64,000 nucleotides of DNA from an uncultured Lachnospiraceae bacterium (GCA_947629565.1 CANREG010000002.1:20524-84523), one strand, 5' to 3'; counted from the first letter of the stretch, positions 40,137 through 52,457 are shown. Numbers and translations are program-made. Notes: generated by a model not told the origin, from the letters alone.

Positions 40137-41402
40137 ATGGGAATGACTATGACACAGAAGATTCTTGCTGCCCATGCAGGACTTCCCTCGGTAGAAGCAG
40201 GCCAGTTGATTGAGGCAGATTTGGATTTAGTATTAGGAAATGATGTGACAACGCCGGTAGCCATCCATGAGATGGAGAAATTTAAGACAGATAAGGTGTT
40301 TGACAAGGATAAAATCGCTATGGTGCTTGATCATTTTACGCCGAATAAGGATATTAAGAGCGCAGAGCATTGTAAGTGTGTCAGGGAGTATGCGGATGCC
40401 CAGGAGATTACCAATTTCTTTGATGTGGGAGAGATGGGGATTGAACATGCGCTGCTTCCGGAGAAAGGCTTGATTGTTGCCGGAGAGACCTGCATTGGCG
40501 CAGATTCCCACACCTGTACCTATGGCGCATTGGGAGCATTTTCCACCGGAGTGGGTTCTACGGATATGGCGGCCGGAATGGCAACCGGGAAGGCGTGGTT
40601 CAAGGTACCCTCTGCGATTCAGTTTGTATTGACTGGGAAACCAAAGAAATGGGTCAGCGGCAAGGATGTTATTTTACATATTATCGGCTTGATTGGTGTA
40701 GACGGCGCCCTTTATAAGTCGATGGAATTTGTAGGAGACGGTATTGCCAATCTTTCGATGGACGACCGTTTTACCATGGCGAATATGGCCATTGAAGCAG
40801 GGGCCAAGAATGGAATTTTCCCTGTGGACGATAAGACGATTGCTTATATGAAGGAACATTCCAAGAAAGAGTATAAGGTCTATGAAGCCGATGAGGATGC
40901 GGTATATGATGAGGTGTATACCATTGATTTAAGCGCTTTAGAGCCTACTGTGGCGTTTCCGCATTTGCCGGAGAATACCAAGCCAATCAGTCAGGTTCCG
41001 GATATTGCCATTGATCAGGTGGTGATTGGTTCATGTACCAATGGACGGATTGAAGATTTGCGGATTGCCGCAGAGGTATTGAAAGGAAGACATTGTGCAA
41101 AGGGCCTCCGCGTAATTGTCATTCCGGCTACCCAGGCAATCTATTTACAGGCAATGGAGGAAGGCTTGCTCAAGATTTTTGTGGAAGCAGGGGCAGTTGT
41201 CTCTACTCCAACCTGCGGTCCATGTCTTGGCGGACATATGGGAATCCTTGCGGCAGGGGAAAAAGCAGTGGCCACAACTAACCGGAACTTTGTAGGGCGC
41301 ATGGGACATGTGGATTCTGAGATTTATCTGGCTTCCCCGGCGGTGGCAGCAGCTTCAGCGGTAACCGGTAAGATTTCCTGTCCATGCCAGTTAGAGAATT
41401 AA
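40137..41402 (+). CDS. leuC: 3-isopropylmalate dehydratase large subunit
   Basis: '[43 protein letters not shown]', '[14 protein letters not shown]', '[13 protein letters not shown]'. Confidence 0.94.
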   Translation: MGMTMTQKILAAHAGLPSVEAGQLIEADLDLVLGNDVTTPVAIHEMEKFKTDKVFDKDKIAMVLDHFTPNKDIKSAEHCKCVREYADAQEITNFFDVGEMGIEHALLPEKGLIVAGETCIGADSHTCTYGALGAFSTGVGSTDMAAGMATGKAWFKVPSAIQFVLTGKPKKWVSGKDVILHIIGLIGVDGALYKSMEFVGDGIANLSMDDRFTMANMAIEAGAKNGIFPVDDKTIAYMKEHSKKEYKVYEADEDAVYDEVYTIDLSALEPTVAFPHLPENTKPISQVPDIAIDQVVIGSCTNGRIEDLRIAAEVLKGRHCAKGLRVIVIPATQAIYLQAMEEGLLKIFVEAGAVVSTPTCGPCLGGHMGILAAGEKAVATTNRNFVGRMGHVDSEIYLASPAVAAASAVTGKISCPCQLEN

Positions 41403-41528
41403 GATAGAAAGGAACGCCTGGACAACGGGCATTTATTTAAGGCTGTATATCAGACAGCCGACAGGACAGCATCAGACAGATATGGAGTGTTTGATAAGAA
41501 GAATGAGCAAACAGGAGGTTTAAGAATA

Positions 41529-42014
41529 ATGAAAGCACATGGAACAGTACATAAGTATGGAGATAATGTGGATACCGATGTTATTATTCCGGCAAGATAT
41601 CTCAATTCATCTGATCCGGCGGAGCTGGCAAAGAATTGCATGGAGGATATTGACAAGGATTTTGTAAAGCGGGTAAAGCCGGGCGATATTATGGTAGCCA
41701 ATAAGAATTTCGGCTGTGGTTCCTCAAGGGAACATGCCCCGATAGCGATTAAAGCCAGCGGCATTAGCTGTGTGATTGCGGAGACCTTTGCAAGAATTTT
41801 TTACCGCAACGCCATTAATATCGGACTTCCGATTATCGAATGTCCGGAGGCGGCAAAGGGAATTGATGCCGGTGACGAGGTGGAGATTGATTTTGACAGC
41901 GGTATGATTTATAACCGGACCAAGGGAACAGAGTTTAAAGGGCAGGCATTTCCGCCGTTTATGCAGGAGATTATCAAGGCGGAAGGTCTGGTAAATTATA
42001 TTAATAATAAGTAA
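41529..42014 (+). CDS. leuD: 3-isopropylmalate dehydratase small subunit
   Basis: '[19 protein letters not shown]', '[19 protein letters not shown]'; start moved to 41529. Confidence 0.93.
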   Translation: MKAHGTVHKYGDNVDTDVIIPARYLNSSDPAELAKNCMEDIDKDFVKRVKPGDIMVANKNFGCGSSREHAPIAIKASGISCVIAETFARIFYRNAINIGLPIIECPEAAKGIDAGDEVEIDFDSGMIYNRTKGTEFKGQAFPPFMQEIIKAEGLVNYINNK

Positions 42015-42030
42015 TTCGGGAGGAAGGAAG

Positions 42031-43113
42031 ATGAATTTTAATTTAGCGGTCATCAAGGGAGATGGCATTGGACCGGAGGTTGTCACAGAGGCAATGAAGG
42101 TCTTAGATAAGATTGGGGAAAAGTATGGACATACCTTTCAGTATGACCAGCTTTTGATGGGGGGCTGCTCCATTGATGCTTACGGCGAACCCTTGACAGA
42201 CGAGACAGTGGAACGGGCGAAGAAGGCAGATGCAGTGCTGTTAGGCTCCATTGGCGGCAATACCAGCACTTCCCCCTGGTATAAGTTAGAGCCTCATTTA
42301 AGGCCGGAGGCAGGACTTTTAAAAATCCGCAAGGAATTGAATCTGTTTGCCAACTTAAGACCGGCATTATTATATCCCGAATTAAGAGGCGCATGTCCTC
42401 TGAAGGAGGAAATCTCTGAAAAGGGCTTTGACATGATGATTATGCGGGAACTGACCGGAGGACTGTATTTTGGTGAAAGGAAGACAGTTGAGGAGAACGG
42501 TAAGAAAAAGGCTATTGATACGTTGACCTACACGGAGGACGAGATTAGAAGAATTGCAATCCGGGGATTTGACATTGCGATGAAACGCAGAAAGAAAGTC
42601 ACCTCGGTGGATAAAGCGAATGTATTAGATTCATCAAGACTTTGGCGGGCTGTAGTCAACGAAGTGGCAAAGGATTATCCGGAGGTTCAGTTAGAGCATA
42701 TGCTGGTGGATAACTGTGCCATGCAGTTAGTGAAGGATCCGGCGCAGTTTGATGTAATCCTGACAGAGAATATGTTTGGGGATATCCTATCTGACGAGGC
42801 GTCTATGGTGACCGGCTCCATCGGAATGTTAGCCTCCGCTTCCCTCAATGAGACGAAGTTTGGCATGTATGAGCCAAGCGGCGGTTCCGCACCGGATATT
42901 GCGGGACAGAACAAGGCAAATCCCATTGCCACAATCCTGTCTGCGGCTATGCTGCTCCGGTTTTCCTTGGATCTGGACAAGGAGGCCGATGCGGTTGAGG
43001 CGGCAGTGAAGAAGGTTCTTGAAGATGGGTACCGCACCTGTGATATCGTATCGGAAGGAACGCAGTTAGTTAGCTGTACGCAAATGGGAGACCTGATTGC
43101 TGAAAGGCTCTAA
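42031..43113 (+). CDS. leuB: 3-isopropylmalate dehydrogenase
   Basis: '[25 protein letters not shown]', '[22 protein letters not shown]'. Confidence 0.95.
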   Translation: MNFNLAVIKGDGIGPEVVTEAMKVLDKIGEKYGHTFQYDQLLMGGCSIDAYGEPLTDETVERAKKADAVLLGSIGGNTSTSPWYKLEPHLRPEAGLLKIRKELNLFANLRPALLYPELRGACPLKEEISEKGFDMMIMRELTGGLYFGERKTVEENGKKKAIDTLTYTEDEIRRIAIRGFDIAMKRRKKVTSVDKANVLDSSRLWRAVVNEVAKDYPEVQLEHMLVDNCAMQLVKDPAQFDVILTENMFGDILSDEASMVTGSIGMLASASLNETKFGMYEPSGGSAPDIAGQNKANPIATILSAAMLLRFSLDLDKEADAVEAAVKKVLEDGYRTCDIVSEGTQLVSCTQMGDLIAERL

Positions 43114-43138
43114 TAAAAGAATATAAAGGAGACAGATT

Positions 43139-44803
43139 ATGAAGAGTGATAATGTTAAAGTTGGTATGCAGCAGGCGCCGCACAGATCTTTATTTAATGC
43201 GCTGGGCATGACCGAAGAAGAGATGAAGAAACCTTTAGTCGGCATTGTATGTTCCTATAATGAGATTGTTCCGGGACATATGAATCTGGATAAGATTGCC
43301 CAGGCCGTTAAGATGGGGGTTGCCATGGCAGGCGGTACGCCGGTTATGTTCCCGGCTATTGCTGTCTGTGACGGAATTGCCATGGGGCATATCGGTATGA
43401 AGTATTCTTTAGTGACGAGAGATCTGATTGCAGATTCCACAGAATGTATGGCCATTGCCCATCAGTTTGACGCTTTAGTCATGATCCCCAACTGTGATAA
43501 GAATGTGCCGGGACTTTTAATGGCGGCGGCAAGAGTGAATGTGCCGACGGTATTTGTATCAGGCGGGCCTATGCTTGCTGGTCATGTAAAGGGACATAAG
43601 ACTTCCCTTTCCTCTATGTTTGAGGCCGTGGGTTCATATGCGGCAGGCACGATGTCAGAAGAGGATGTGAATGAGTTTGAATGTAAGGCGTGTCCGACCT
43701 GCGGTTCCTGCTCCGGTATGTATACGGCCAATTCCATGAACTGTCTGACAGAGGCGTTAGGTATGGGACTTCCGGGCAACGGAACCATTCCGGCAGTATA
43801 TTCTGAGCGCTTGAAGCTTGCCAAGCATGCAGGCATGGCCGTTATGGATATGTATCATAAGAATATCCGTCCAAGAGACATTATTACAAAGGAAGCGATT
43901 TTGAATGCGTTGACCGTAGATATGGCATTGGGATGCTCCACCAACTCCATGCTGCATATACCGGCCATTGCCCATGAGATTGGTTTTGACTTTGATATTT
44001 CCCTGGCAAATGAACTTAGCGCCAAGACTCCTAACCTTTGTCATCTGGCACCGGCAGGTCCGACCTATATGGAAGATCTGAATGAGGCGGGAGGCGTCTA
44101 TGCGGTAATGAACCAGTTAAAGAGCGCCGGATTGTTAAATGAGGACTGCATGACGGTAACCGGAAAGACCATTGGAGAGGCTGTAGAAGGACATGTGAAT
44201 AAGAATCCGGAGGTGATCCGGCCAATGGATAACCCATACAGCAAGACGGGAGGACTGGCTGTATTAAAGGGCAATCTTGCGCCGGACGGTTCCGTGGTAA
44301 AACGTTCCGCAGTAGTTCCTGAGATGATGAAGCACGAAGGTCCGGCCAGAGTCTTTGACTGTGAGGAGGATGCCATCGAAGCAATCAAGGGAGGTAAGAT
44401 TGTGGAAGGAGATGTAGTGGTCATCCGTTACGAGGGACCAAAGGGAGGTCCGGGTATGAGAGAGATGTTAAATCCTACCTCTGCCATAGCCGGAATGGGA
44501 CTTGGTTCTTCCGTAGCTCTGATTACGGACGGACGGTTCTCCGGTGCAAGCCGAGGAGCTTCTATCGGACATATTTCTCCTGAGGCGGCGGTAGGCGGAC
44601 CGATTGCTTTTGTGGAAGAGGGAGATATCATTAAGATTGATATTGACAATCATTCCTTAGAGCTTGCGATTTCCGATGAGGAGATGGCAAGGCGTAAAGC
44701 TGCCTGGACGCCGAGAGAGCCTAAGGTGACAACCGGCTATCTGGCAAGATATGCTAAGATGGTAACATCCGGAAACAGAGGCGCAGTATTAGAGCTTGAC
44801 TGA
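43139..44803 (+). CDS. ilvD: Dihydroxy-acid dehydratase
   Basis: '[31 protein letters not shown]', '[32 protein letters not shown]'. Confidence 0.95.
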   Translation: MKSDNVKVGMQQAPHRSLFNALGMTEEEMKKPLVGIVCSYNEIVPGHMNLDKIAQAVKMGVAMAGGTPVMFPAIAVCDGIAMGHIGMKYSLVTRDLIADSTECMAIAHQFDALVMIPNCDKNVPGLLMAAARVNVPTVFVSGGPMLAGHVKGHKTSLSSMFEAVGSYAAGTMSEEDVNEFECKACPTCGSCSGMYTANSMNCLTEALGMGLPGNGTIPAVYSERLKLAKHAGMAVMDMYHKNIRPRDIITKEAILNALTVDMALGCSTNSMLHIPAIAHEIGFDFDISLANELSAKTPNLCHLAPAGPTYMEDLNEAGGVYAVMNQLKSAGLLNEDCMTVTGKTIGEAVEGHVNKNPEVIRPMDNPYSKTGGLAVLKGNLAPDGSVVKRSAVVPEMMKHEGPARVFDCEEDAIEAIKGGKIVEGDVVVIRYEGPKGGPGMREMLNPTSAIAGMGLGSSVALITDGRFSGASRGASIGHISPEAAVGGPIAFVEEGDIIKIDIDNHSLELAISDEEMARRKAAWTPREPKVTTGYLARYAKMVTSGNRGAVLELD

Positions 44804-44877
44804 TTCCACCTAAATACAGTACAATAATTGAGTTGTTAAGATGATATATAGATTACAAGAATTAAGGAGACATGTAA

Positions 44878-46566
44878 ATGAAACAGTTGACAGGTTCAGA
44901 GATTATTATTGAATGTTTGAAAGAGCAGGGCGTGGATACCGTATTTGGTTATCCCGGAGGCACTATTCTGAATGTCTATGACGCCCTTTATCAGCATCAG
45001 GATGAGATTACTCATGTACTGACATCCCATGAGCAGGGGGCGTCCCATGCGGCTGACGGTTATGCCAGGGCTACCGGTAAGGTAGGCGTGTGCATGGCAA
45101 CTTCCGGCCCCGGAGCAACGAATCTGGTAACGGGAATTGCGACAGCGTATATGGATTCCATTCCTTTAGTTGCAATTACAGCCAATGTAGGTGTTTCCCT
45201 GTTAGGAAAGGACTCCTTTCAGGAGGTAGATATTGCGGGAGTGGTTATGCCGGTAACCAAGCACAGCTTTATTGTCAAGAATGTACATGAGCTTGCTTCT
45301 ACGATCAGACGCGCCTTTAAGATTGCCCAAACGGGAAGACCGGGGCCTGTCCTTGTGGATATTACCAAGGATGTGACGGCGAATCTGGCAGACTATGAAT
45401 ATAAGAAACCGGAACCGATTTCTCCGGCAACCGCCACCATTAAGGAAGCGGATATTGCCGAAGCGGCGAAGCTGATTAAGAAATCCAAGAAGCCCTTTAT
45501 CATGGCGGGCGGCGGCGTAGTCGCTTCCGGCGCTTATAAGGAATTTCGGGAGTTTGCAAAGCTGATGGATGCGCCGGTCTGTGATACTTTGATGGGAAAA
45601 GGCGTTATGGATGGCCATGATCCGCATTATACCGGTATGATTGGAATGCATGGAACAAAGACTTCCAATTTCGGCGTGACTGCCTGCGATTTGCTTGTGG
45701 TGGTTGGCGGACGGTTTTCAGACCGGGTAATTGGCAATGCCAAGAAGTTTGCCAACGACGCCAAGATTATCCAGATTGATGTAGATGCGGCTGAGATTAA
45801 CAAGAATGTGGTTGTAGACGCATGTATTGTAGGTGATGCAAAAGAAGTCTTAACCAGATTAAATCAGGTAATTGAGCAGAAAGATAATAAGGAATGGTTA
45901 GAGGAGATTAAAGCGTTAGATCAGAAATATCCGGATACTTATCCGAAGGATATCCTCACCGGTCCGACAATCATTTCCAAGATCTATGAACTGACAAAAG
46001 GGGATGCAATTATCACTACAGATGTAGGACAGCACCAGATGTGGGCGGCACAGATGTACCGTTATAAAGAGCCGAGACAGCTGCTTACTTCCGGCGGGCT
46101 TGGAACCATGGGCTATGGTTTGGGAGCCAGTATTGGCGCCAAGGTTGGAAGAAGGGATAAAGTAGTAGTGAATATTGCCGGCGACGGCTGCTTCCGTATG
46201 AATATGAATGAGATTGCTACGGCAGTGCGCTACAACATTCCCATTATTCAGGTTGTGATTAACAATCATGTTCTCGGCATGGTACGCCAGTGGCAGACTT
46301 TATTCTATGACAAACGCTACTCTAACACTGTCTTAAATGATGCTGTGGACTTTGTCAAGGTGTCAGAGGGTATGGGAGCTTTGGCGTATAAGGCTGCTAC
46401 ACTTGAGGAATTTGAGGACGCCTTTAAAAAGGCGTTAGGGGCAGGACGGCCATGTGTAATTGACGCTCAGATTGACCAGGATGATAAGGTATGGCCTATG
46501 GTGGCGGCAGGACAGCCGATTTCGACCTGCTTTTCAGAAGAAGATTTGAAGAATGGCGCAGTGTAA
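44878..46566 (+). CDS. ilvB: Acetolactate synthase large subunit
   Basis: 'VFGYPGGTILNVYDALY', 'GDGCFRMNMNEIATAVRYNIPIIQVVINNHVLGMVRQWQ'. Confidence 0.94.
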   Translation: MKQLTGSEIIIECLKEQGVDTVFGYPGGTILNVYDALYQHQDEITHVLTSHEQGASHAADGYARATGKVGVCMATSGPGATNLVTGIATAYMDSIPLVAITANVGVSLLGKDSFQEVDIAGVVMPVTKHSFIVKNVHELASTIRRAFKIAQTGRPGPVLVDITKDVTANLADYEYKKPEPISPATATIKEADIAEAAKLIKKSKKPFIMAGGGVVASGAYKEFREFAKLMDAPVCDTLMGKGVMDGHDPHYTGMIGMHGTKTSNFGVTACDLLVVVGGRFSDRVIGNAKKFANDAKIIQIDVDAAEINKNVVVDACIVGDAKEVLTRLNQVIEQKDNKEWLEEIKALDQKYPDTYPKDILTGPTIISKIYELTKGDAIITTDVGQHQMWAAQMYRYKEPRQLLTSGGLGTMGYGLGASIGAKVGRRDKVVVNIAGDGCFRMNMNEIATAVRYNIPIIQVVINNHVLGMVRQWQTLFYDKRYSNTVLNDAVDFVKVSEGMGALAYKAATLEEFEDAFKKALGAGRPCVIDAQIDQDDKVWPMVAAGQPISTCFSEEDLKNGAV

Positions 46567-46618
46567 TGATTGCCAGCCGACAGAATATAATAGATAAGGA
46601 CTTTTAGGAGGATAAAAA

Positions 46619-47707
46619 ATGGAACGAGTTTACAATTTTTCAGCAGGGCCTTCCGTGTTGCCGGAGGTGGTGTTGAAGCAGGCAGCAGACGAGATGATGA
46701 ATTATAATGGCACCGGTATGAGTGTTATGGAGATGAGTCACCGCTCAAAGGCTTTTGAGGAGATTATTCAGACAGCAGAGCAGGATTTAAGGGATTTGTT
46801 AAAGATTCCTGACAATTACAAGGTGCTTTTTTTACAGGGAGGGGCGTCCCAGCAGTTTGCGGCTATTCCCATGAACCTGATGAAAAACGGCGTCGCAGAT
46901 TATATCATTACCGGACAGTGGGCAAAGAAAGCCTTTGAGGAGGCAAAGCAGTATGGCAAGGTGAAAGCTGTGGCTTCTTCAGCAGATAAGACCTTTTCCT
47001 ATATACCGGACTGCAGTGATTTGGATATTGACGAGGATGCAGATTATGTATATATCTGCCATAACAACACCATTTACGGAACCGCTTATAAGGAGCTTCC
47101 CAACACAAAGGGCAAGATCTTAGTGGCAGATATGTCTTCTGATATTCTGTCCCAGCCGGTAAATGTAGAGGATTATGGACTGATTTACTTTGGCGTGCAG
47201 AAGAATGTGGGGCCTGCCGGTGTGGTAGTGGTAATTATCAGAGAGGATTTAATCAGGGATGATGTGCTTCCGGGAACGCCGACCATGTTAAAGTATAAGA
47301 CACAGGCAGATGCAGATTCCCTTTACAATACGCCCCCTGCTTATGGCATCTATATTTGCGGAAAGGTGTTCAAATGGGTTAAGGAGATGGGCGGCTTAGA
47401 GGCCATGAAGATACACAATGAAAAGAAGGCGGCAATCCTTTATGACTTCTTAGATTCTTCTAAGCTCTTTAAGGGAACTGTTGAGAAGAAAGACCGTTCT
47501 TTGATGAATGTGCCTTTCGTTACGGGAAATGAGGAATTAGACGCCAAGTTTGTAAAGGAGGCGACGGCAGCAGGGTTTGTGAACCTGAAAGGGCACAGAA
47601 CGGTAGGCGGCATGCGCGCTTCCATCTACAATGCCATGCCAATCGAAGGCGTGGAGAAGCTGGTAGAATTTATGAAACGCTTTGAGGAAGAAAATCTGCC
47701 AAAATAA
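46619..47707 (+). CDS. serC: Phosphoserine aminotransferase
   Basis: 'RVYNFSAGPSVLPEVVLKQAADEMMNYNGTGMSVMEMSHRSK', 'ADMSSDILSQPVNVEDYGLIYFGVQKNVGPAG'. Confidence 0.95.
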   Translation: MERVYNFSAGPSVLPEVVLKQAADEMMNYNGTGMSVMEMSHRSKAFEEIIQTAEQDLRDLLKIPDNYKVLFLQGGASQQFAAIPMNLMKNGVADYIITGQWAKKAFEEAKQYGKVKAVASSADKTFSYIPDCSDLDIDEDADYVYICHNNTIYGTAYKELPNTKGKILVADMSSDILSQPVNVEDYGLIYFGVQKNVGPAGVVVVIIREDLIRDDVLPGTPTMLKYKTQADADSLYNTPPAYGIYICGKVFKWVKEMGGLEAMKIHNEKKAAILYDFLDSSKLFKGTVEKKDRSLMNVPFVTGNEELDAKFVKEATAAGFVNLKGHRTVGGMRASIYNAMPIEGVEKLVEFMKRFEEENLPK

Positions 47708-47746
47708 TGAATAATCAGAGAAAAGATATTTAGGAAAGGAGCTATT

Positions 47747-48913
47747 ATGGCTAAGATTCATTGTTTAAATCCAATCGCCGCCTGCGGTCTGGATTTATTC
47801 TCAGATAACTATGAAATTACAGATAATATGGGTGAGGCGGATGCGGTGTTGGTTCGTTCCGCTTCCATGCACGAGTTAGAGCTTCCGGAAGGATTAACCG
47901 CCATTGCCAGAGCGGGCGCCGGCGTCAATAATATTCCTTTGGAGGATTGCGCCAAAAAGGGAATTGTTGTATTCAATACGCCGGGAGCCAATGCCAACGG
48001 CGTGAAAGAATTGGTGGTAGCAGGCCTACTGATGGCTTCCAGGGATTTAGTGGGCGGCTGCAACTGGGTAAAGGCCAATGCGGAGGATGCAGATATTGCC
48101 AAGAGAGTGGAGAAGGAAAAGAAGAATTTTGCCGGTAATGAGATTTTAGGCAAGAAGTTAGGCGTGATTGGTTTGGGCGCCATTGGGGCCAAGGTTGCCA
48201 ACATAGCGTTTCGTCTTGGTATGAACGTATACGGATATGACCCTTATGTTTCTGTAGATGCGGCGTGGTCCTTATCCCGCCATATCAAGCATATCACGGA
48301 TGTGGAGGATATCTATAAAGAATGTGATTACATAACCATTCATGTCCCGGCTTTGGACAGCACGAAGGGTATGTTGAACAAGGCGGCCTTTGATTTGATG
48401 AAGGATGGGGTACGCATCCTGAATTTCTCAAGGGATACTCTGGTAAATGATGAAGATATGAAGGCTGCGCTTGCCTCCGGCAAGGTTGCTAAGTATGTGA
48501 CGGATTTCCCGAATCCTGCAATGGCAGGTCTTGACAATGTGATTGCCCTGCCGCATTTAGGCGCATCTACGGAGGAATCCGAGGATAACTGTGCGATTAT
48601 GGCAGTAAAGCAGATTGCAGACTTTTTGGAGAATGGAAATATTGTCAATTCTGTAAATTATCCTGCCTGTGATGCCGGCGTCTGCACGACCACAGCAAGA
48701 GTGGCAATTTGTCATAAGAACATACCGGATATGTTAACGAGATTTACCGGCGTATTTTCCAAGCAGGGGATTAATATCTCCAATATGGTCAGTAAATCCA
48801 AAGGCGATTGGGCCTATACAATTCTGGATGTGGAAAATGCGGTAGATGCGAGCAGCGAGGCGGAATTAGCGGCGGTAGACGGCGTGGTTAAGGTCCGGGT
48901 AATTGCCGGATAA
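47747..48913 (+). CDS. serA: D-3-phosphoglycerate dehydrogenase, short form with C-terminal ACT domain
   Basis: 'LGVIGLGAIGAKVANIAFRLGMNVYGYDPY', 'LPHLGASTEESEDNCA'. Confidence 0.92.
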   Translation: MAKIHCLNPIAACGLDLFSDNYEITDNMGEADAVLVRSASMHELELPEGLTAIARAGAGVNNIPLEDCAKKGIVVFNTPGANANGVKELVVAGLLMASRDLVGGCNWVKANAEDADIAKRVEKEKKNFAGNEILGKKLGVIGLGAIGAKVANIAFRLGMNVYGYDPYVSVDAAWSLSRHIKHITDVEDIYKECDYITIHVPALDSTKGMLNKAAFDLMKDGVRILNFSRDTLVNDEDMKAALASGKVAKYVTDFPNPAMAGLDNVIALPHLGASTEESEDNCAIMAVKQIADFLENGNIVNSVNYPACDAGVCTTTARVAICHKNIPDMLTRFTGVFSKQGINISNMVSKSKGDWAYTILDVENAVDASSEAELAAVDGVVKVRVIAG

Positions 48914-48985
48914 ATTCGTTATAGCCTGTATTTCTGACGTCTTAGTTTCATATAGGACGCAAGATATACCTGACATTGGATTGAT

Positions 48986-49025
48986 AAAAATGACTGCCAT
49001 ACAGATTTGTGTGACAGTCATTTTC
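48986..49025 (+). terminator. Rho-independent terminator after serA
   Basis: AAAAATGACTG...CAGTCATTTTCC. Confidence 0.7.
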
Positions 49026-49116
49026 CATTTACTTTTCATATAAAAACTTTAGTATAAATCTGTATATGTGATTTCATAATATGGTTAAAGTATGAATATA
49101 TGGGAGGAAACGAGAC

Positions 49117-49791
49117 ATGGCAATTAGTTTGTTAATCGCAGATGATGACGAGTTGCTGCGCAATTTGGTTCGGGAGATATTTGAGGAAAATTCATTTACT
49201 GTCTATGAGGCGGAAGATGGGGAGGAGGCTTTAGAACTGTTCTGGGAGCACCCGGATCTTTCTATGGTGATACTGGATATTATGATGCCCAAAATGGACG
49301 GTTTGGCAGTATTAGATGAAATCAGGGAAAAGTCGGAGGTCCCGGTACTGATGCTGACGGCGCTTGGGGATTCTGCCAGCGAGTTAGACTGTCTGCGGCA
49401 TGGCGCCAGTGATTTTGTCAGCAAGCCGTTCCACTATGAGATTCTTTTAGAGCGGGTGAAGAATCTGATGCGCATGACCAAGGCTCAGGATTTTGATAAA
49501 ATCACTGTGGGTATATTGGAGATGAACCGGCAGTCCCATAAGGTATATGTGGACGGGAAAAATGTTGTGCTGAACAATAAGGAATATCGTCTGCTGGAGT
49601 TTCTGATTACGAATCAGAATATTGTTCTGACCAGGGACAGGATATTAGACCGGATTTGGGGCTATGATTATGAGGGAGATATCCGCACCATTGATACCCA
49701 TATCAAGATGCTGCGGGCAAGCCTTGGAAAAGCGGGGAAATATATTAAGACAATCCGGGGGACCGGATATGCCTTTGAGGAGACATTATGA
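49117..49791 (+). CDS. OmpR-family response regulator
   Basis: Receiver 'LLIADDDELLRNLVREIFEENSF...VILDIMMPKMDG' plus winged helix. Confidence 0.93.
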   Translation: MAISLLIADDDELLRNLVREIFEENSFTVYEAEDGEEALELFWEHPDLSMVILDIMMPKMDGLAVLDEIREKSEVPVLMLTALGDSASELDCLRHGASDFVSKPFHYEILLERVKNLMRMTKAQDFDKITVGILEMNRQSHKVYVDGKNVVLNNKEYRLLEFLITNQNIVLTRDRILDRIWGYDYEGDIRTIDTHIKMLRASLGKAGKYIKTIRGTGYAFEETL

Positions 49792-51212
49792 AGAAATCAC
49801 TTTGGAAGAAAATCTGCATAACCGGGATTGTGTTAAGCAGTGTCTTCATTTTACTAAATCTGCTTTTAACCTATCTGTTTATGGCGCCTTTTTCCACGAT
49901 TGCCTATAGAGGGCAGGTAGAGGAGATTGCGGAAGGGCTCAAAAACCGGATCACGGATAATGAACTGGCGGTTAAGGATTATATGGAGGAATTAGATGAG
50001 AACCATAATATCAAGGTTACAATCCTTGACGGGGATAAGAATGTAATCTATACGACACGGATCGTTGATATCCGGCAAAGCAAGAGCTGGTCGGATATTG
50101 TTGCACAAATGGATGCAAAAAATAGTAAGCTGTCCCATGGAGAAAGCGTATTCCTTGCAAGAAAAACCACAAGGCGAGAGCATCAGGTGGTAAATCTGGT
50201 GTTGCTGCAGAAGATAGCGGATGACCGTTTTGTGGTAATTTCCCGTTCCTACCAGAGCCTGATTAACGCCACTTATACGGCGATGGTATTTGAACTGGTT
50301 ATCGGTGTTCCCATGCTTTTGGTGGTTGTTGTTATCATTTATTATTTAAGTCGCCGTATGGTCAGGCCGATTAAGGAAATGACGGAAACGGCAGCGCAGA
50401 TTTCCAGACTTGATTTTGACAAAAAGGTGACGGTCACCACAGAAGATGAAGTGGGACAGTTAGGCAATGCAATTAATAAAATGTCGGAGCATTTGGAAAA
50501 TGATGTGGCCATGATGCAGAAGGAGATTGAGGAACGAAAGAAGCTGGTGCGGAATCTTTCCCATGAGATTAAATCTCCGGTTGCGGTAATTATGGGATAT
50601 GCAGACCGGTTAAAGACAATTCTGTCGAAGAATCCAAAGAAGGCAGTGGAATATTGTGAAATTATTTCCAATGAGAGTACTAGAGTCGATGTTTTAGTCA
50701 GGGAAATGTTAGAGTTATCCAGATTAGAACAGGGCGCGGACGAGGTGGTTCGGGAAAGCTTTCCGGCAAAGCGGTTATTTGATGCTATCAGGAAGCGTTT
50801 TCACGAAGAGAATATGGAAAGGCAGTTCGTCTATACGGACCATTTTGAGGAAGAAGATTCCATATATGCAGATTATATATTATTAGAGCGGGCCGTCTAC
50901 AATCTGATTAACAATGCGCTGCAGCATGGAACCGGCGATGATATGAAGATTCATGTTACAGGCTGCGCCAAAGAGGAGTATTATGAGATCCGGGTATATA
51001 ATTCCGGCAGCAGGATTGCGGAAAACGAGCTGGCGGATGTCTGGAATGTGTTCAGCAAGGTAGATAAGGCGAGAAGCCGGGGAAGGGGGTACGGCATTGG
51101 CCTTGCCATAGTACGGGAGATTGTGGAGGTTCACGAAGGCTATTATTCTGTGGAGAACAAAGAGGATGGCGTGGAATTTTGTATTGCCATTCATAATAAA
51201 AAAACTTGCTAA
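49788..51212 (+). CDS. HAMP sensor histidine kinase
   Basis: Two TMs, HAMP, 'LVRNLSHEIKSPVAVIMGYADRLK', 'SRGRGYGIGLAIVREIVEVH'. Confidence 0.93.
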   Translation: MKKSLWKKICITGIVLSSVFILLNLLLTYLFMAPFSTIAYRGQVEEIAEGLKNRITDNELAVKDYMEELDENHNIKVTILDGDKNVIYTTRIVDIRQSKSWSDIVAQMDAKNSKLSHGESVFLARKTTRREHQVVNLVLLQKIADDRFVVISRSYQSLINATYTAMVFELVIGVPMLLVVVVIIYYLSRRMVRPIKEMTETAAQISRLDFDKKVTVTTEDEVGQLGNAINKMSEHLENDVAMMQKEIEERKKLVRNLSHEIKSPVAVIMGYADRLKTILSKNPKKAVEYCEIISNESTRVDVLVREMLELSRLEQGADEVVRESFPAKRLFDAIRKRFHEENMERQFVYTDHFEEEDSIYADYILLERAVYNLINNALQHGTGDDMKIHVTGCAKEEYYEIRVYNSGSRIAENELADVWNVFSKVDKARSRGRGYGIGLAIVREIVEVHEGYYSVENKEDGVEFCIAIHNKKTC

Positions 51213-51267
51213 ATTCATAAGATTAGAGTATGATTATGTAGATTTATAGCGCAGGAGGAATTTAGCG

Positions 51268-52359
51268 ATGAGCGAGAAATTAAAAGTAGGTATCCTTGGG
51301 GGTACCGGTATGGTAGGACAGAGATTTATTGCTTTATTGGAAAACCACCCATGGTTTGAGGTGACAACCATTGCGGCAAGTCCCCGAAGTGCAGGAAAGA
51401 CATATGCCGAGGCAGTAGGAGACAGGTGGAAGATGGATACCCCTATGCCGGAGGCAGTGAAGAATATTGTTGTGCATAATGTGAATGAAGTGGAAAAGGT
51501 GGCGTCTACCGTTGATTTTGTCTTCAGTGCGGTGGATATGACAAAGGACGAGATTAAGGCCATTGAGGAAGCCTATGCGAAGACGGAAACTCCGGTTGTG
51601 TCGAATAATTCCGCCCACAGATGGACGCCGGATGTGCCGATGGTGGTACCGGAGATTAATCCGGAGCATATGAAGATTATTGATTTTCAGAAGAAGCGTT
51701 TGGGAACTGCCAGGGGGTTTGTGGCAGTAAAGCCGAACTGTTCCATACAAAGTTATGCGCCGGTTCTGACTGCATGGAAGGAATTTGAGCCCTATGAAGT
51801 GGTTGCCACTACTTATCAGGCAATTTCCGGAGCGGGCAAGACCTTTAAGGACTGGCCGGAGATGATGGGCAACATCATTCCCTATATCGGTGGGGAGGAA
51901 GAGAAGTCGGAAAAGGAGCCGCTTCGTATCTGGGGACATATCGACGAGGCAAAGGGCGAGATTGTTCCGGCACAAAGTCCTTTGATTACCTGCCAGTGTA
52001 TCCGGGTGCCTGTGTTAAACGGCCACACTGCGGCGGTATTTGTGAAGTTTAAGCAAAAGCCGACCAAGGAACAGTTAATCCAGAAGTTAGTGGAATTTAA
52101 GGGCGTACCACAGGAGCTTGAACTGCCCAGTGCGCCAAAGCAGTTTATCCGGTATATGGAGGAGGATAACCGCCCTCAGGTTACTTTGGATGTGGACTAC
52201 GAAAAGGGAATGGGCGTGTCTGTAGGCCGCCTTCGGGAGGACAGCATTTACGATTGGAAATTTATCGGTCTTTCCCATAACACCGTCCGGGGAGCAGCAG
52301 GCGGAGCAGTGCTTTGCGCTGAGCTTTTGAAGGCCCAGGGCTACATAACCGCAAAATAA
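51268..52359 (+). CDS. asd: Aspartate-semialdehyde dehydrogenase
   Basis: 'LKVGILGGTGMVGQRFIALLENHPWFEV', 'VKPNCSIQSYAPVLTA', 'TYQAISGAGKTF'. Confidence 0.94.
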   Translation: MSEKLKVGILGGTGMVGQRFIALLENHPWFEVTTIAASPRSAGKTYAEAVGDRWKMDTPMPEAVKNIVVHNVNEVEKVASTVDFVFSAVDMTKDEIKAIEEAYAKTETPVVSNNSAHRWTPDVPMVVPEINPEHMKIIDFQKKRLGTARGFVAVKPNCSIQSYAPVLTAWKEFEPYEVVATTYQAISGAGKTFKDWPEMMGNIIPYIGGEEEKSEKEPLRIWGHIDEAKGEIVPAQSPLITCQCIRVPVLNGHTAAVFVKFKQKPTKEQLIQKLVEFKGVPQELELPSAPKQFIRYMEEDNRPQVTLDVDYEKGMGVSVGRLREDSIYDWKFIGLSHNTVRGAAGGAVLCAELLKAQGYITAK

Positions 52360-52419
52360 TATAAGGATAGAAGTCCATGGATTCTGATGCAATGAGCAAT
52401 CAGGCCATACAACAGATAA

Positions 52420-52457
52420 AAAGAGTCTGGGAGCAAATTTCCCAGACTCTTTTTCTT
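52420..52457 (+). terminator. Rho-independent terminator after asd
   Basis: AGAGTCTGGGagcaaatttCCCAGACTCTTTTTCTTTT. Confidence 0.85.
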